NCBI RefSeq assembly: GCF_028714215.1
Contig: NZ_JAQTMS010000043.1
Coordinates: 1 to 44,179 of the forward strand
DNA length: 44,179 bases
From: Rhodoferax sp.
Lineage (GTDB): Bacteria; Pseudomonadota; Gammaproteobacteria; Burkholderiales; Burkholderiaceae_C
Direction of reading: 5' to 3'
Below the pieces are notes generated by a model, which saw nothing but the letters and a program-made list of their open reading frames with translations, was not told where the DNA came from and made no database searches. Positions 16,728 through 25,012 of this stretch are shown piece after piece (position 1 is the stretch's first letter; each line of letters starts with the position of its first letter). The position numbers and the translations under genes are program-made.

Positions 16728-17282
16728 TTACTTTGCCACCGAGGCGCGCCAGATTTGGACCGCCTTCAAGGTATTTTCCACGTGCTGGTCCGGGCTCAGG
16801 CTGGCATAGACGTAAAGCACTTTGCCTTCGGGGCTGATGACATACGAAATGCGATCGGCCATGTCGGGCTTCATCCATAAGGCGGCGTCATATTGCTTCA
16901 TGATGCGCGCACCCTTGTCGGCGGCCACGGCAAACTTGTCGCGGCAGGCCTCGACCGAGAATTTTTTCAGGGTTTCGATGTCGTCATTGGAGATACCCAC
17001 CACGGTGGCGCCCAGTGCCTCGAACTTGGGCGTGGCCTCGGCAAAATTGTGCGCCTCGACGGTGCAGCCGCTGGTAAAAGCTTTGGGATAGAAATACAGC
17101 ACCACGGGCCCCTTCTTCAAGCTTTCCATCAACGAAAACTTGAAGGCAACGCCGGCACGTGCCGCCTCGGTCGTGAAGTCGGGTGTCGCCGCGCCCACCG
17201 CCAGAGCCGCCTGCGCCGCGCTGCCAGTAAACGCCATTGCCAGCGAAGCGCCAATTGACACACAATGCTTGTTCAGTTTCAT
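16728..17282 (-). CDS. Exported peroxiredoxin (Bcp/PrxQ type)
   Basis: The product is a 184-aa thiol peroxidase with an N-terminal signal peptide (MKLNKHCVSIGASLAMAFTG, then an AQA-like cleavage site), so it should act in the periplasm. The peroxidatic cysteine is Cys73 in TSGCTVEAHNF. The usual PrxQ resolving cysteine five residues later is His78; the other candidate is Cys113 (VEACRDKF), placed as in the PrxQ subgroup whose resolving cysteine lies in helix 3. The ATG at 17282 is chosen for GGAG seven bases upstream and for the signal peptide. It is convergent with the molybdenum hydroxylase gene, four bases apart, and divergent from the methyltransferase gene. Confidence 0.92.
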   Translation of the reverse strand: MKLNKHCVSIGASLAMAFTGSAAQAALAVGAATPDFTTEAARAGVAFKFSLMESLKKGPVVLYFYPKAFTSGCTVEAHNFAEATPKFEALGATVVGISNDDIETLKKFSVEACRDKFAVAADKGARIMKQYDAALWMKPDMADRISYVISPEGKVLYVYASLSPDQHVENTLKAVQIWRASVAK

Positions 17283-17311
17283 TTGCTCGCTCCGCCACCA
17301 AGGGTTGTGAA

Positions 17312-18025
17312 ATGCAGCCATCCAAATTGCACAATAACCCAATCCTCAATACCCCGCCCGGGCTAGGGGTCACGGGGGAGTCTGCCTTGCACTCGTACTA
17401 TGCCGCTCGGGCCCCCGAGTACGACCAGGTGTACCGCAAACCCGAGCGCCAATCCGACCTGCGCGCCATTGAAGCCTGGCTGCCGCCCCACTTCGCGAAG
17501 GCCAGGGTGCTGGAAGTGGCTTGCGGCACCGGTTACTGGACACAGTTCATCGCACCAGTGGCATCGCACATGCTGGCGCTGGACCTTGCCAGTGAGACGC
17601 TGCGCATCGCCCGACAGCGGGTGCCCGTTGGCAAGGTCGACTTCTCTGTCGCTGACGCTTACCATTTGCCGCGTCACCTCGGAACGTTCGACGCGGCCTT
17701 TGCCGGCTTCTGGTTTTCACACATCCCGAAAGCGCGGCGGCGCGAGTTCCTGCGGGGGCTGGGCGGCAGGCTGGAGCCCGGCGCCAAAGTGGTGTTGCTG
17801 GACAACCGTTTTGTCGCCGGCAGCAGTTCACCCATCACCGAACAGGATGCCGACGGCAACAGCTACCAGACGCGAGCGCTGGCCGATGGCTCGCGCCACC
17901 GGGTGCTGAAGAACTTCCCTTCAGAGTTGGAACTGCAATCCATGCTGGACGGCATTGGCGAGCCGGGAACTGTGACCAACTGGCCGTATTTCTGGGCTTT
18001 AGAGTACGTCGCAACAGCCCCCTGA
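17312..18025 (+). CDS. Class I SAM-dependent methyltransferase
   Basis: The product is a 237-aa Rossmann-fold methyltransferase. Motif I is VLEVACGTGYW at residues 66-76, an acidic residue closes the next strand (MLALDLASETL), and a motif II-like stretch is FDAAFAGFWFSHI. The start at 17312 has AAGGG about eight bases upstream; the frame is open further upstream but lacks a site. The pattern resembles UbiE/Methyltransf_11 and Methyltransf_25 members, which methylate small molecules. The substrate cannot be told and the neighbours give no pathway. It has its own promoter region, shared divergently with the peroxiredoxin gene in a 29-bp gap. Confidence 0.88.
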   Translation: MQPSKLHNNPILNTPPGLGVTGESALHSYYAARAPEYDQVYRKPERQSDLRAIEAWLPPHFAKARVLEVACGTGYWTQFIAPVASHMLALDLASETLRIARQRVPVGKVDFSVADAYHLPRHLGTFDAAFAGFWFSHIPKARRREFLRGLGGRLEPGAKVVLLDNRFVAGSSSPITEQDADGNSYQTRALADGSRHRVLKNFPSELELQSMLDGIGEPGTVTNWPYFWALEYVATAP

Positions 18026-18144
18026 CGCGAATCGTGCGAATCAGCCCTGCCTGCTGTTTGGCACTTCACATTTCTTTGCCGGGCGAGGCACATCAAGGTA
18101 ACAAGACTGCGCTAATGTCAGCCCCTTCTCGACAAGGAGTGGCA

Positions 18145-18717
18145 GTGAAAAAGTTGGCTTGGACTATGCTTGTTTTGGCACCCGTCGCCTGCTGGGCGCA
18201 ATCTGAAGCCGGGGTGGTTCCTGCGCCTGGCGCGGCTGCGCCGCCAGGCAGGGCGGCACCGCCTCGTCCCAATCCTGCGGCAACGCGCGAAGTGACCTTG
18301 CCGCTGCTGCATGATCGTCTCGCGTTGACGACTGCGCAGCAAACACTGTGGCAGGTTTTTGAAAGCAAGGTGGAAGCCTATACGGAAACGCACTACCGTC
18401 AAAAACCGGTCTTGCCGTCACCCGAGGATGCGGCTCCGCACCAGATCGGCAGGATGGTCGACAACCTGCAAAACCGCCTGGCCGCGCTGGAGGAAGTGGA
18501 AGCTGCGGCGAAGACCTTGTACGCGAGTCTGGCGCCCGGACAGCAAAAGACCGCCAATCAGATGTTGCTGCTGGCGATCCCGACCTTTGCCGCTGTCGCT
18601 GGCGGCCCGAACCAGCCGGCCGAGGAGGGTCGGCGCAAAGGCGGCAAACCCGAAGGCGGCATGCGCTCGCACCGCGGCGCCGGCCCCGGTGGCATGGGCG
18701 GTGGCGCTGGTCTTTGA
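18145..18717 (+). CDS. Spy/CpxP-like LTXXQ-motif periplasmic protein
   Basis: The product is a 190-aa secreted protein. The GTG at 18145 follows AAGGAG by five bases and gives a clean signal peptide (KKLAWTMLVLAPVACWAQ). The mature part is a Pro/Ala-rich linker, then helices holding LTTAQQTLWQVF and LAPGQQKTANQ, the paired LTXXQ-type motifs of Spy/CpxP proteins. A Gly-rich tail (GGKPEGG, GPGGMGGGAGL) ends it. Spy-family proteins are ATP-independent periplasmic chaperones or metal/stress sensors. The function here is inferred from motif and location only. It is convergent with the alpha-E gene, 12 bp away. Confidence 0.8.
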   Translation: MKKLAWTMLVLAPVACWAQSEAGVVPAPGAAAPPGRAAPPRPNPAATREVTLPLLHDRLALTTAQQTLWQVFESKVEAYTETHYRQKPVLPSPEDAAPHQIGRMVDNLQNRLAALEEVEAAAKTLYASLAPGQQKTANQMLLLAIPTFAAVAGGPNQPAEEGRRKGGKPEGGMRSHRGAGPGGMGGGAGL

Positions 18718-18729
18718 GTTGGGTCCGAC

Positions 18730-19689
18730 TCAGGCCGCCGACGGAATCAGGAAATCGTGGCTGATGTGAGCGCCCAGGTCGTTGACCCGGTCCAGGAATT
18801 GCGTCAGGTAAGCGTGCAAGCCGGTGGCCAGGATCTCATCGATGCGGCCGTACTTCAGCTCGGTGCACAGCTTGCCGGCGCGCCTCAGGGTTTCGCCCGA
18901 CTGTTGGTTGGCCACCAGTGCCAGATTGGCGACCACTTCGGTCAGGCTGGCATGCAGTGAGCGCGGCATGTCGGGTCGCAAAATCAGCAGCTCGGCCACC
19001 CGCTCAGGACGAATCACGTCGCGGTACACCTTGCGGTAGACCTCGAAGCCGGAGACGCTGCGCAGAATGGCGCTCCAGTGGTAGAAGTCGTACTCCTGCT
19101 CCTTCTCGCCAGCGCCACCCCGAAAATCGCTGGGCAGCGCATGAAACTTGACATCCACCAGGCGCGCCGTGTTGTCGGCCCGTTCCAGGAAGGTGCCCAG
19201 GCGCATGAAGTACAGCGCTTCGTCCATCAGCATGGTGCCCAGGGTGACGCCGCGTGACAGGTGCGAGCGGAACTTGACCCATTCAAAAAACTGCCCCGGA
19301 TCGCGCTCGAACTCGCCGCCCCGGATCATCCGTTTGACCTCCAGCCAAGTCTGATTTTGCGTCTCCCAGACCTCCGTGGTGAGGGTGCCGCGCACGGCCC
19401 GCGCATTCTCGCGCGCGGCGTTCAGGCAGGACACGATGGAGGAAGGATTGCTCTCGTCCTTGACCATGAAGTCCAGCACGTCGCGCACGTTGACTTCGCC
19501 GTGCCGGGCCTGGTAGGCCGGCAGCAGTTCGCTGATGCTCAGCAGGCCTTGCCAGCCCAGCAGCGCCGCCGCCTCGGATTGCGGCAGCAGCGAGGTCTGG
19601 TAATTGACGTCCAGCATGCGGGCCGTGTTCTCGGCGCGCTCGGTGTAACGGGACATCCAGAACAGGTGATCGGCGGTACGGCTTAGCAT
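18730..19689 (-). CDS. Alpha-E domain protein (DUF403)
   Basis: The product is a 319-aa all-helical protein starting MLSRTADHLFWMSRYTERAE, the hallmark of the alpha-E family. Two repeats of the RADNTAR-like motif are visible (RAENTARMLDVN and RADNTARLVDVK). GGGG lies six bases before the ATG. It lies 15 bp downstream of the circularly permuted ATP-grasp gene, so the two form an operon. These pairs usually include a transglutaminase-like gene and are predicted to build or modify a peptide-type product; the chemistry is not established. No transglutaminase lies directly beside them here. Confidence 0.95.
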   Translation of the reverse strand: MLSRTADHLFWMSRYTERAENTARMLDVNYQTSLLPQSEAAALLGWQGLLSISELLPAYQARHGEVNVRDVLDFMVKDESNPSSIVSCLNAARENARAVRGTLTTEVWETQNQTWLEVKRMIRGGEFERDPGQFFEWVKFRSHLSRGVTLGTMLMDEALYFMRLGTFLERADNTARLVDVKFHALPSDFRGGAGEKEQEYDFYHWSAILRSVSGFEVYRKVYRDVIRPERVAELLILRPDMPRSLHASLTEVVANLALVANQQSGETLRRAGKLCTELKYGRIDEILATGLHAYLTQFLDRVNDLGAHISHDFLIPSAA

Positions 19690-19704
19690 AAATTCCCCCT
19701 CATC

Positions 19705-21162
19705 TCAGATTTCCAGCACCCAGGTATCCTTGGTCCCGCCGCCCTGCGACGAATTGACCACCAGCGAGCCGTTTTTCAGCGCCACCCGGGTCAAGCCGCC
19801 CGGCACCATCTGCACCGTCTTGCCGGCCAGCACGTAGGGACGCAGGTCGATGTGGCGCGGCGCAATACCGCTCTCGACAAAAGTCGGGCAGCTCGACAGA
19901 CTCAGCGTGGGCTGCGCAATGTAGCCGCCCGGATTGGCCAGCAAGGCCTGGCGAAAGTCTTCGATCTCGGCCTGGCTGGCGGCCGGTCCGACCAGCATGC
20001 CGTAGCCGCCGGCCCCATGCACTTCCTTCACCACCAGGTCTTTCAGGTTGGCCAGTGTGTAGGCCAGGTCGTCCGGCTTGCGACACAGGTAAGTCGGCAC
20101 ATTGCTCAGTATCGGCTTTTCACCCAGGTAAAACTCGATCATCCGGGGCACATAGGCGTAGATCGACTTGTCATCGGCGACACCGGCGCCGATCGCGTTG
20201 CAGATGCTCACATGGCCGGCCCGGTAGACGTCGAGCAGGCCGACGCAACCCAGTGTGGAACTGGGGCGAAACGCCTTCGGGTCCAGAAAATCGTCGTCCA
20301 CCCGGCGGTACAGCACGTCCACCCGTTTCGGGCCGCGGGTGGTGCGCATGTAGCAGAAGTTGTCTTTCACAAACAAGTCCTGCCCCTCCACCAGTTCGAC
20401 CCCCATTTGCTGCGCCAAAAACGCATGCTCGAAATAGGCGCTGTTGTGCATGCCGGGCGTCAACACCACCACGGTCGGCTCGGCCGTGGTGGCGGGGCTG
20501 CTGGCACGCAGGGTTTCCAGCAGCAGATCGGGGTAATGCGCCACCGGCGCGACGCGGTTGGCATTGAACAGGTCGGGGAACAGGCGCATCATCATCTTGC
20601 GGTTTTCCAGCATGTAGCTGACGCCGCTGGGCACGCGCAGGTTGTCCTCCAGCACGTAGTACTCGCCCTCGCCCTTGGCATTGGGCACCCGCACGATGTC
20701 GATGCCGGAGATGTGCGAATAGATGTCGTTGGGCACGTCCACGCCCATCATCTCGGGCCGGAACTGGGCGTTGTTTTGCACCTGCTCGGGCGGCACCAGT
20801 CCGGCCTTGATGATCTCCTGGGCGTGGTACACATCGTGCACAAAACGGTTCAGCGCCGTCACGCGCTGCACCAGGCCACGCTCCAGAAAAGCCCACTCGC
20901 CGGCCGGAATGATGCGGGGAATCAGATCGAAGGGAATCAGTCGTTCGGTGCCGGCGCCCTCTTCGTCCTTCTCGCCGTAGACCGCAAAGGTGATGCCGAC
21001 GCGACGGAAGATCATCTCGGCCTCTTCCCGCCGCTTGGCCATCATGTCGCCAGGTTGACGCGCCAGCCATGCGTCATAGATTTTGTAATGCTCCCGAATC
21101 TTCGCTCCGTGCGTAAAAAACTCGTACGGCAGTCGGGTGTACATCTCGTCGAATTTCAGCAT
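19705..21162 (-). CDS. Circularly permuted type 2 ATP-grasp protein (DUF404/DUF407)
   Basis: The product is a 485-aa predicted ATP-dependent carboxylate-amine ligase with permuted ATP-grasp order. Recognisable segments are FFTHGAKIREHYKIYDAWL near the start, IPFDLIPRIIP, VLEDNLRVPSGVSYMLENR (about 170-188), VKEVHGAGGYGMLVGP and the C-terminal IDLRPYVL and LTRVAL stretches. AGGAG lies eight bases before the ATG. It is the first gene of the pair with the alpha-E protein. The substrate is unknown; comparative studies suggest peptide-bond formation on a small peptide or amino acid. Confidence 0.95.
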   Translation of the reverse strand: MLKFDEMYTRLPYEFFTHGAKIREHYKIYDAWLARQPGDMMAKRREEAEMIFRRVGITFAVYGEKDEEGAGTERLIPFDLIPRIIPAGEWAFLERGLVQRVTALNRFVHDVYHAQEIIKAGLVPPEQVQNNAQFRPEMMGVDVPNDIYSHISGIDIVRVPNAKGEGEYYVLEDNLRVPSGVSYMLENRKMMMRLFPDLFNANRVAPVAHYPDLLLETLRASSPATTAEPTVVVLTPGMHNSAYFEHAFLAQQMGVELVEGQDLFVKDNFCYMRTTRGPKRVDVLYRRVDDDFLDPKAFRPSSTLGCVGLLDVYRAGHVSICNAIGAGVADDKSIYAYVPRMIEFYLGEKPILSNVPTYLCRKPDDLAYTLANLKDLVVKEVHGAGGYGMLVGPAASQAEIEDFRQALLANPGGYIAQPTLSLSSCPTFVESGIAPRHIDLRPYVLAGKTVQMVPGGLTRVALKNGSLVVNSSQGGGTKDTWVLEI

Positions 21163-21271
21163 AACGATTTCTCCTGCCTCTAGCTTAGCAAGGTTTGGGC
21201 CAAATCGAATACTTTGCGAGACAGACCGCTAAGGGATGTGGAAATTACAAACGTACCAATTATTAGTTCTT

Positions 21272-21339
21272 GTCATTGCGGACTTGATCCGCAATCCAGT
21301 GCTGGCGAACACTGGATGCCGGATCGAGTCCGGCATGAC
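21272..21339. repeat. Dispersed palindromic intergenic repeat, copy B
   Basis: Same design as at 1661-1714: GTCAT, then TTGCGGACTTGATCCGCAA, a middle block with CCAGTG and CACTGG arms, then TGCCGGATCGAGTCCGGCA and ATGAC. It lies between the ATP-grasp start and the comEC stop. Confidence 0.85.
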
Positions 21340-21366
21340 AACGGTATTTTTGCAATTACCTTCTCC

Positions 21367-23910
21367 CTACGGAAGTCGGTGATGCCAGTAGCGCAAACCC
21401 TGGGTTCGCTGACACTTGATTTCCTGCGGCTGCTCCGACTGCCAGGTTGCCGCACCGCAATGGGGTGAGTCGATGACCTGAATCCGTCGCTTTTCGTAGC
21501 GCACCAAAACGGACTGCGCCGGGTGATTGAAACGGTTTCTGTAACCCGCCTGCACCAGCGCAATCCGTGGCTGCACCACATCCAGAAAGCCCGCGCTGCT
21601 GGAGGATTTGCTGCCGTGATGCGGCACCAGCAGCAAGTCCGTTTTCAGATCATTTACGCGCTCGGCGACCAGCCGCGCTTCCTGGGCTTGCTCGATATCG
21701 CCCGTCAGTAGCGCCGAGCGCTGGCCATTGGAAATGCGCAGTGTGCAACTCATGGCATTGGTCTTACCGTCGTTGTCATAGTCCCCGGCGCGCGGCTGCA
21801 GCACTTCAAAATCGACGCCATCCCAGCGCCAGCGCTGTCCCGCCAGGCAGCGCTGGACCGGACGCAAAGCCTGCAATTCATCGTCCATTTCAATCGAACT
21901 CAGCAACTGGGCCTTGCTCTGCATCGTCAGCAGCGCCAGCGCGCCGCCGGTGTGATCGCTGTCGCGGTGGCTGAGCACCAGCAGATCGACCGGCAGATCC
22001 AACGCGCGCAACAGTGGCACCAGCACCCGATGGCCGGCATCGCTCTCGCGGCTGAAACGGGGTCCGGCGTCGTACACCAGGGCATGGCTGGCGGTGCGCA
22101 CAATCACGGCACTGCCCTGCCCGATGTCGGGCGCCAGCAGCTCAAACTGGCCCTCATGCGGGCGGGGCGCCTGCCACAACAGTACCGGCAGCAGCAGCGG
22201 CAAGCCGGCCAAGCGCAAGCTCCACGGCAATTTCATGGCCAGCAGCAGTCCGCCCACGACACCTGCAAAGCCGGCCCACCAAGGCGCTTGCGCCACGGTC
22301 AGCGTGGCGAATGGCAGCGCCGCCAGCAACTTCAGGTACCAGACCAGGGCGGCAATCGCCAGCGCCGCCAAGTCCCACAACGGTTCCAGCAAGACGCCCA
22401 GCATGGCCAGCGGCGTGATGACCAGCGTCACCCACGGAATCGCCAGCGCATTGGCCGCCAGGCCGACCACGGAAACCTGGCCAAACAGCAATAGCGTGAG
22501 CGGCGTCAAAGCCAGTGTGATCACCCATTGCTCATGGAACATGGCCCCCACGCTTGCCGCTACGCGTGCTGCGCTGCCCCCCAAGGGGGCTGTTTCGCTT
22601 TGGGGCGGCCCGGCAGCGAAACCGGCCCCCACGCTTGCCGCTACGTGTGCGACACGACCCTGCGCGGCGACTCCTTTGCCAGGCGTCTTCTCTTTCAGCG
22701 ACGCTCCTGAATCGGTAGCAAACAAAACCCCGACGGCGACAAAGCTGAGCCAGAAGCCGGCCTGTAGCAAGGCCCACGGGTCCGTCATCACCACGACGGC
22801 GCAGGTCAGCAGCCAGACTTGCGGCCACGGCCAGCGCTTGCCCGACAGTCGCAGCAAGGCGACCGTGGCCAGCATTAGCACGGTACGCTGCGACGGCACG
22901 CCCCAGCCGCTGAAAAAAGCGTAAGCGCTGGCCAGCATCACGCCGCCGATCACGGCCGCGCTGGGCGCCGGCAGCCACAGGCACAGTGGCCCGGACCGCC
23001 GCCACAACCAGCCCAGGGCCAGCGCCGCAACCCAGGCGAACATGGTGATATGCAAACCGGAGATCGACATCAGATGCGCGACGCCGGTGGCGCGGAAGAC
23101 ATCCCAGTCGGCGCGATCAATGGCGTTCTGGTCACCCACCACCAGCGCCGCAATCAGGCCGGCGTTTTGGCGCTCCGATACGCGCTCGAAAATGCGATCG
23201 CGCACCCGTTGGCGAGCGCGTTCGACCGGATGCCAGAGGGTCTGGGCCAGGCGCAGCGGTGGCGGGTCCTTGGCTCCCGCACGCACGTAGCCGGTGGCCT
23301 GCAAGCCCTGCTCCCAAAGCCACAACTCATAGTCGAAACCAAACGGGTTGCTGGCGCCATGCGGCGCCTTCAAACGCACCGTCATCTGCCAGCGCTCGCC
23401 CGCCACGACAGGCCCTGGTTGCTCCGCCGGCGGACCGACCAGGGCGGCGCCATGGTTGCCATTCATGGCCGCATACCAGCCCAGGTAAATGCTGGGCGGC
23501 AAGCGTACCTCCCGGCCCTTGAGTTGCGCCGCTTCGACCTCCAGGCGAAAACGCAAACCGGCGTCGTTGCGTTGGGGCATGGCGGCAACCACACCGGTCA
23601 CGGCAATGTCGTGTCCCTCCAGTCCGCTGTCCAGCGCGTCCCTTAGAAAAATGGAGGCCCGCAGCCCGGTGACGCCGAAGGCCAGCAGGCTGAAGGCCGC
23701 CACCGCGATCAGGGTGCGGGCCGTCGGCGCCAGAGTCCTGAGCGTTGCCAGCGCGCACAACACGGCCGCCAGCAGCAGCAGGCAGGCATAGCTCCAGTCC
23801 GCGAACAGCGCCCGCTGCTGAAGTTGCAGGCCGCTGCCCAGCAGCCACCCCGCCAGCAGGGGCCATAGCAGTCGCGCCAATACAGGGTGATAGCCAGGGT
23901 TGGTGTGCAT
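21367..23910 (-). CDS. comEC: ComEC/Rec2-family DNA internalisation protein
   Basis: The product is an 847-aa inner-membrane protein for natural transformation, the channel through which single-stranded DNA enters. An N-terminal membrane/OB region (DUF4131, about 1-200) is followed by the Competence domain with VAHLMSISGLHITMFAW and GWGVPSQRTVLML, and then a C-terminal metallo-beta-lactamase domain with HRDSDHTGG at 648-656 and LLVPHHGSKSS. The ATG at 23910 gives a hydrophobic N-terminus of family type, with a poor Shine-Dalgarno. Around residues 405-460 a hydrophilic Ala/Gly-rich insert breaks the membrane domain; its DNA is a repeat element (see 22543-22645). It lies 16 bp downstream of the patatin gene and is probably co-transcribed with it. 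Confidence 0.94.
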   Translation of the reverse strand: MHTNPGYHPVLARLLWPLLAGWLLGSGLQLQQRALFADWSYACLLLLAAVLCALATLRTLAPTARTLIAVAAFSLLAFGVTGLRASIFLRDALDSGLEGHDIAVTGVVAAMPQRNDAGLRFRLEVEAAQLKGREVRLPPSIYLGWYAAMNGNHGAALVGPPAEQPGPVVAGERWQMTVRLKAPHGASNPFGFDYELWLWEQGLQATGYVRAGAKDPPPLRLAQTLWHPVERARQRVRDRIFERVSERQNAGLIAALVVGDQNAIDRADWDVFRATGVAHLMSISGLHITMFAWVAALALGWLWRRSGPLCLWLPAPSAAVIGGVMLASAYAFFSGWGVPSQRTVLMLATVALLRLSGKRWPWPQVWLLTCAVVVMTDPWALLQAGFWLSFVAVGVLFATDSGASLKEKTPGKGVAAQGRVAHVAASVGAGFAAGPPQSETAPLGGSAARVAASVGAMFHEQWVITLALTPLTLLLFGQVSVVGLAANALAIPWVTLVITPLAMLGVLLEPLWDLAALAIAALVWYLKLLAALPFATLTVAQAPWWAGFAGVVGGLLLAMKLPWSLRLAGLPLLLPVLLWQAPRPHEGQFELLAPDIGQGSAVIVRTASHALVYDAGPRFSRESDAGHRVLVPLLRALDLPVDLLVLSHRDSDHTGGALALLTMQSKAQLLSSIEMDDELQALRPVQRCLAGQRWRWDGVDFEVLQPRAGDYDNDGKTNAMSCTLRISNGQRSALLTGDIEQAQEARLVAERVNDLKTDLLLVPHHGSKSSSSAGFLDVVQPRIALVQAGYRNRFNHPAQSVLVRYEKRRIQVIDSPHCGAATWQSEQPQEIKCQRTQGLRYWHHRLP
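22543..22645. repeat. Repeat element inserted in frame in comEC
   Basis: A 22-bp exact direct repeat (starting GGCCCCCACGCTTGCCGC) occurs at 22543-22564 and 22624-22645, spaced 81 bp (27 codons). Between them lies a GCCCCC-CAA-GGGGGC hairpin. Each copy encodes VAASVGA in the comEC frame. The sequence looks like the non-coding GC-rich repeats found between Comamonadaceae genes, here lying inside an open gene without breaking it. Confidence 0.8.
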
Positions 23911-23926
23911 AGCCTGGTGGCAAGAT

Positions 23927-25006
23927 TTACAGCGCCTGCACCTGTCCCCCATCGGGCCGGCGCAGCCAGGCTTCAAACTCATCGGCCAGTTGAACGCTGG
24001 CCGCCATGGCGGCCGACCAGGCTCTGACACGGCCGGCCAGGTCCTGCCCGTAATGCTGGAAATCGCCGCGGTCCGGCAGCTTGCCATTGGGCAGTGTCTT
24101 GACCCAGTCCGGATTCGGTGCCAGCAGCACCATATTGTCCAGAAAGGGCGTGGCTTTATGGCGCCATTTCAGGTGTTTGTCGAGCCATCCCGGGACCACC
24201 GATTTTTGAAAATGCGGATACAGCACCAACCCGTTGACCTGCGGCGCCGCCGCATAGTTCAGATGCAGGTGGTAGTCCGTCAAGCCACCGTCCCAGTAGG
24301 CGCCGGGCGGTGCCCCCGGAATATCGTGTACCGCCTGCAGTACAAACGGAATCGAACAGCTCGCCTGCAGGGCGAGTTTGAAATTGGCCTCGCTCAGACG
24401 CAATTGCCGGGTGCGGTAATCGCTGCTGGCAAAAGGCAGCTCAGCGTCGCCGCTGGAAAACACCACGCGTTCCAGCCAGGCCCCCATGGCCCTGCGCCGC
24501 ACGGTGTTGCTCAGCAGAACCCCCAGATAGCCCAGCGGCGTGCGCCAGCGCTGCTCGCGCCCCAGAATATGCCGTCCACGAGAGGTGAAGATATGCAGGT
24601 GGTAGCGCGAATGCTGCAACACCTGGGCCACGCGACCGCTGTAGAAAGCCCGCAGATTTTCCCCAAACAGCGCGCTGACGCGCTCTGCGCTGGGTCGTGT
24701 TTCGCCGTCCTGCAATTCATAGTGCTGGTGGATGTAGTCATGCTCCAGCCGCAGGAACGCCGCCACCGGATCATCCAGGCAAGCGGTCGCCATGCGCCAC
24801 GCGCCGATGGACGCCCCCACCAGATGCACGGGCTGTTTTGACTGCGGTAGCCAGTGGCCAAAAATAAAGCGGTCCAGCGATCCCAGCAGCAAGCCCTTGG
24901 GACCGCCCGCGGCGGCTGGAATAGTGCCAATATCGGCCGCCTGAAGACCATTTTTTTCGATCTGCCGCCGGGCTGCCGGACCGGCATAAATGCACAGAGC
25001 GCGCAT
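23927..25006 (-). CDS. Patatin-like phospholipase
   Basis: The product is a 359-aa acyl hydrolase. The oxyanion loop is AAGGPKG, the nucleophile elbow GASIG places Ser66, and the catalytic aspartate is Asp239 in WDGGLTDY. The Ser-Asp dyad is complete. Patatins cleave acyl groups from membrane lipids or lipid-like substrates. The ATG at 25006 begins six bases after the HDOD gene's stop; a TTG two codons earlier would also work. No clear Shine-Dalgarno, which fits translational coupling to the HDOD gene. There is no signal peptide, so it is cytoplasmic or secreted by a route not visible here. Confidence 0.9.
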   Translation of the reverse strand: MRALCIYAGPAARRQIEKNGLQAADIGTIPAAAGGPKGLLLGSLDRFIFGHWLPQSKQPVHLVGASIGAWRMATACLDDPVAAFLRLEHDYIHQHYELQDGETRPSAERVSALFGENLRAFYSGRVAQVLQHSRYHLHIFTSRGRHILGREQRWRTPLGYLGVLLSNTVRRRAMGAWLERVVFSSGDAELPFASSDYRTRQLRLSEANFKLALQASCSIPFVLQAVHDIPGAPPGAYWDGGLTDYHLHLNYAAAPQVNGLVLYPHFQKSVVPGWLDKHLKWRHKATPFLDNMVLLAPNPDWVKTLPNGKLPDRGDFQHYGQDLAGRVRAWSAAMAASVQLADEFEAWLRRPDGGQVQAL

Positions 25007-25012
25007 CGGCAA

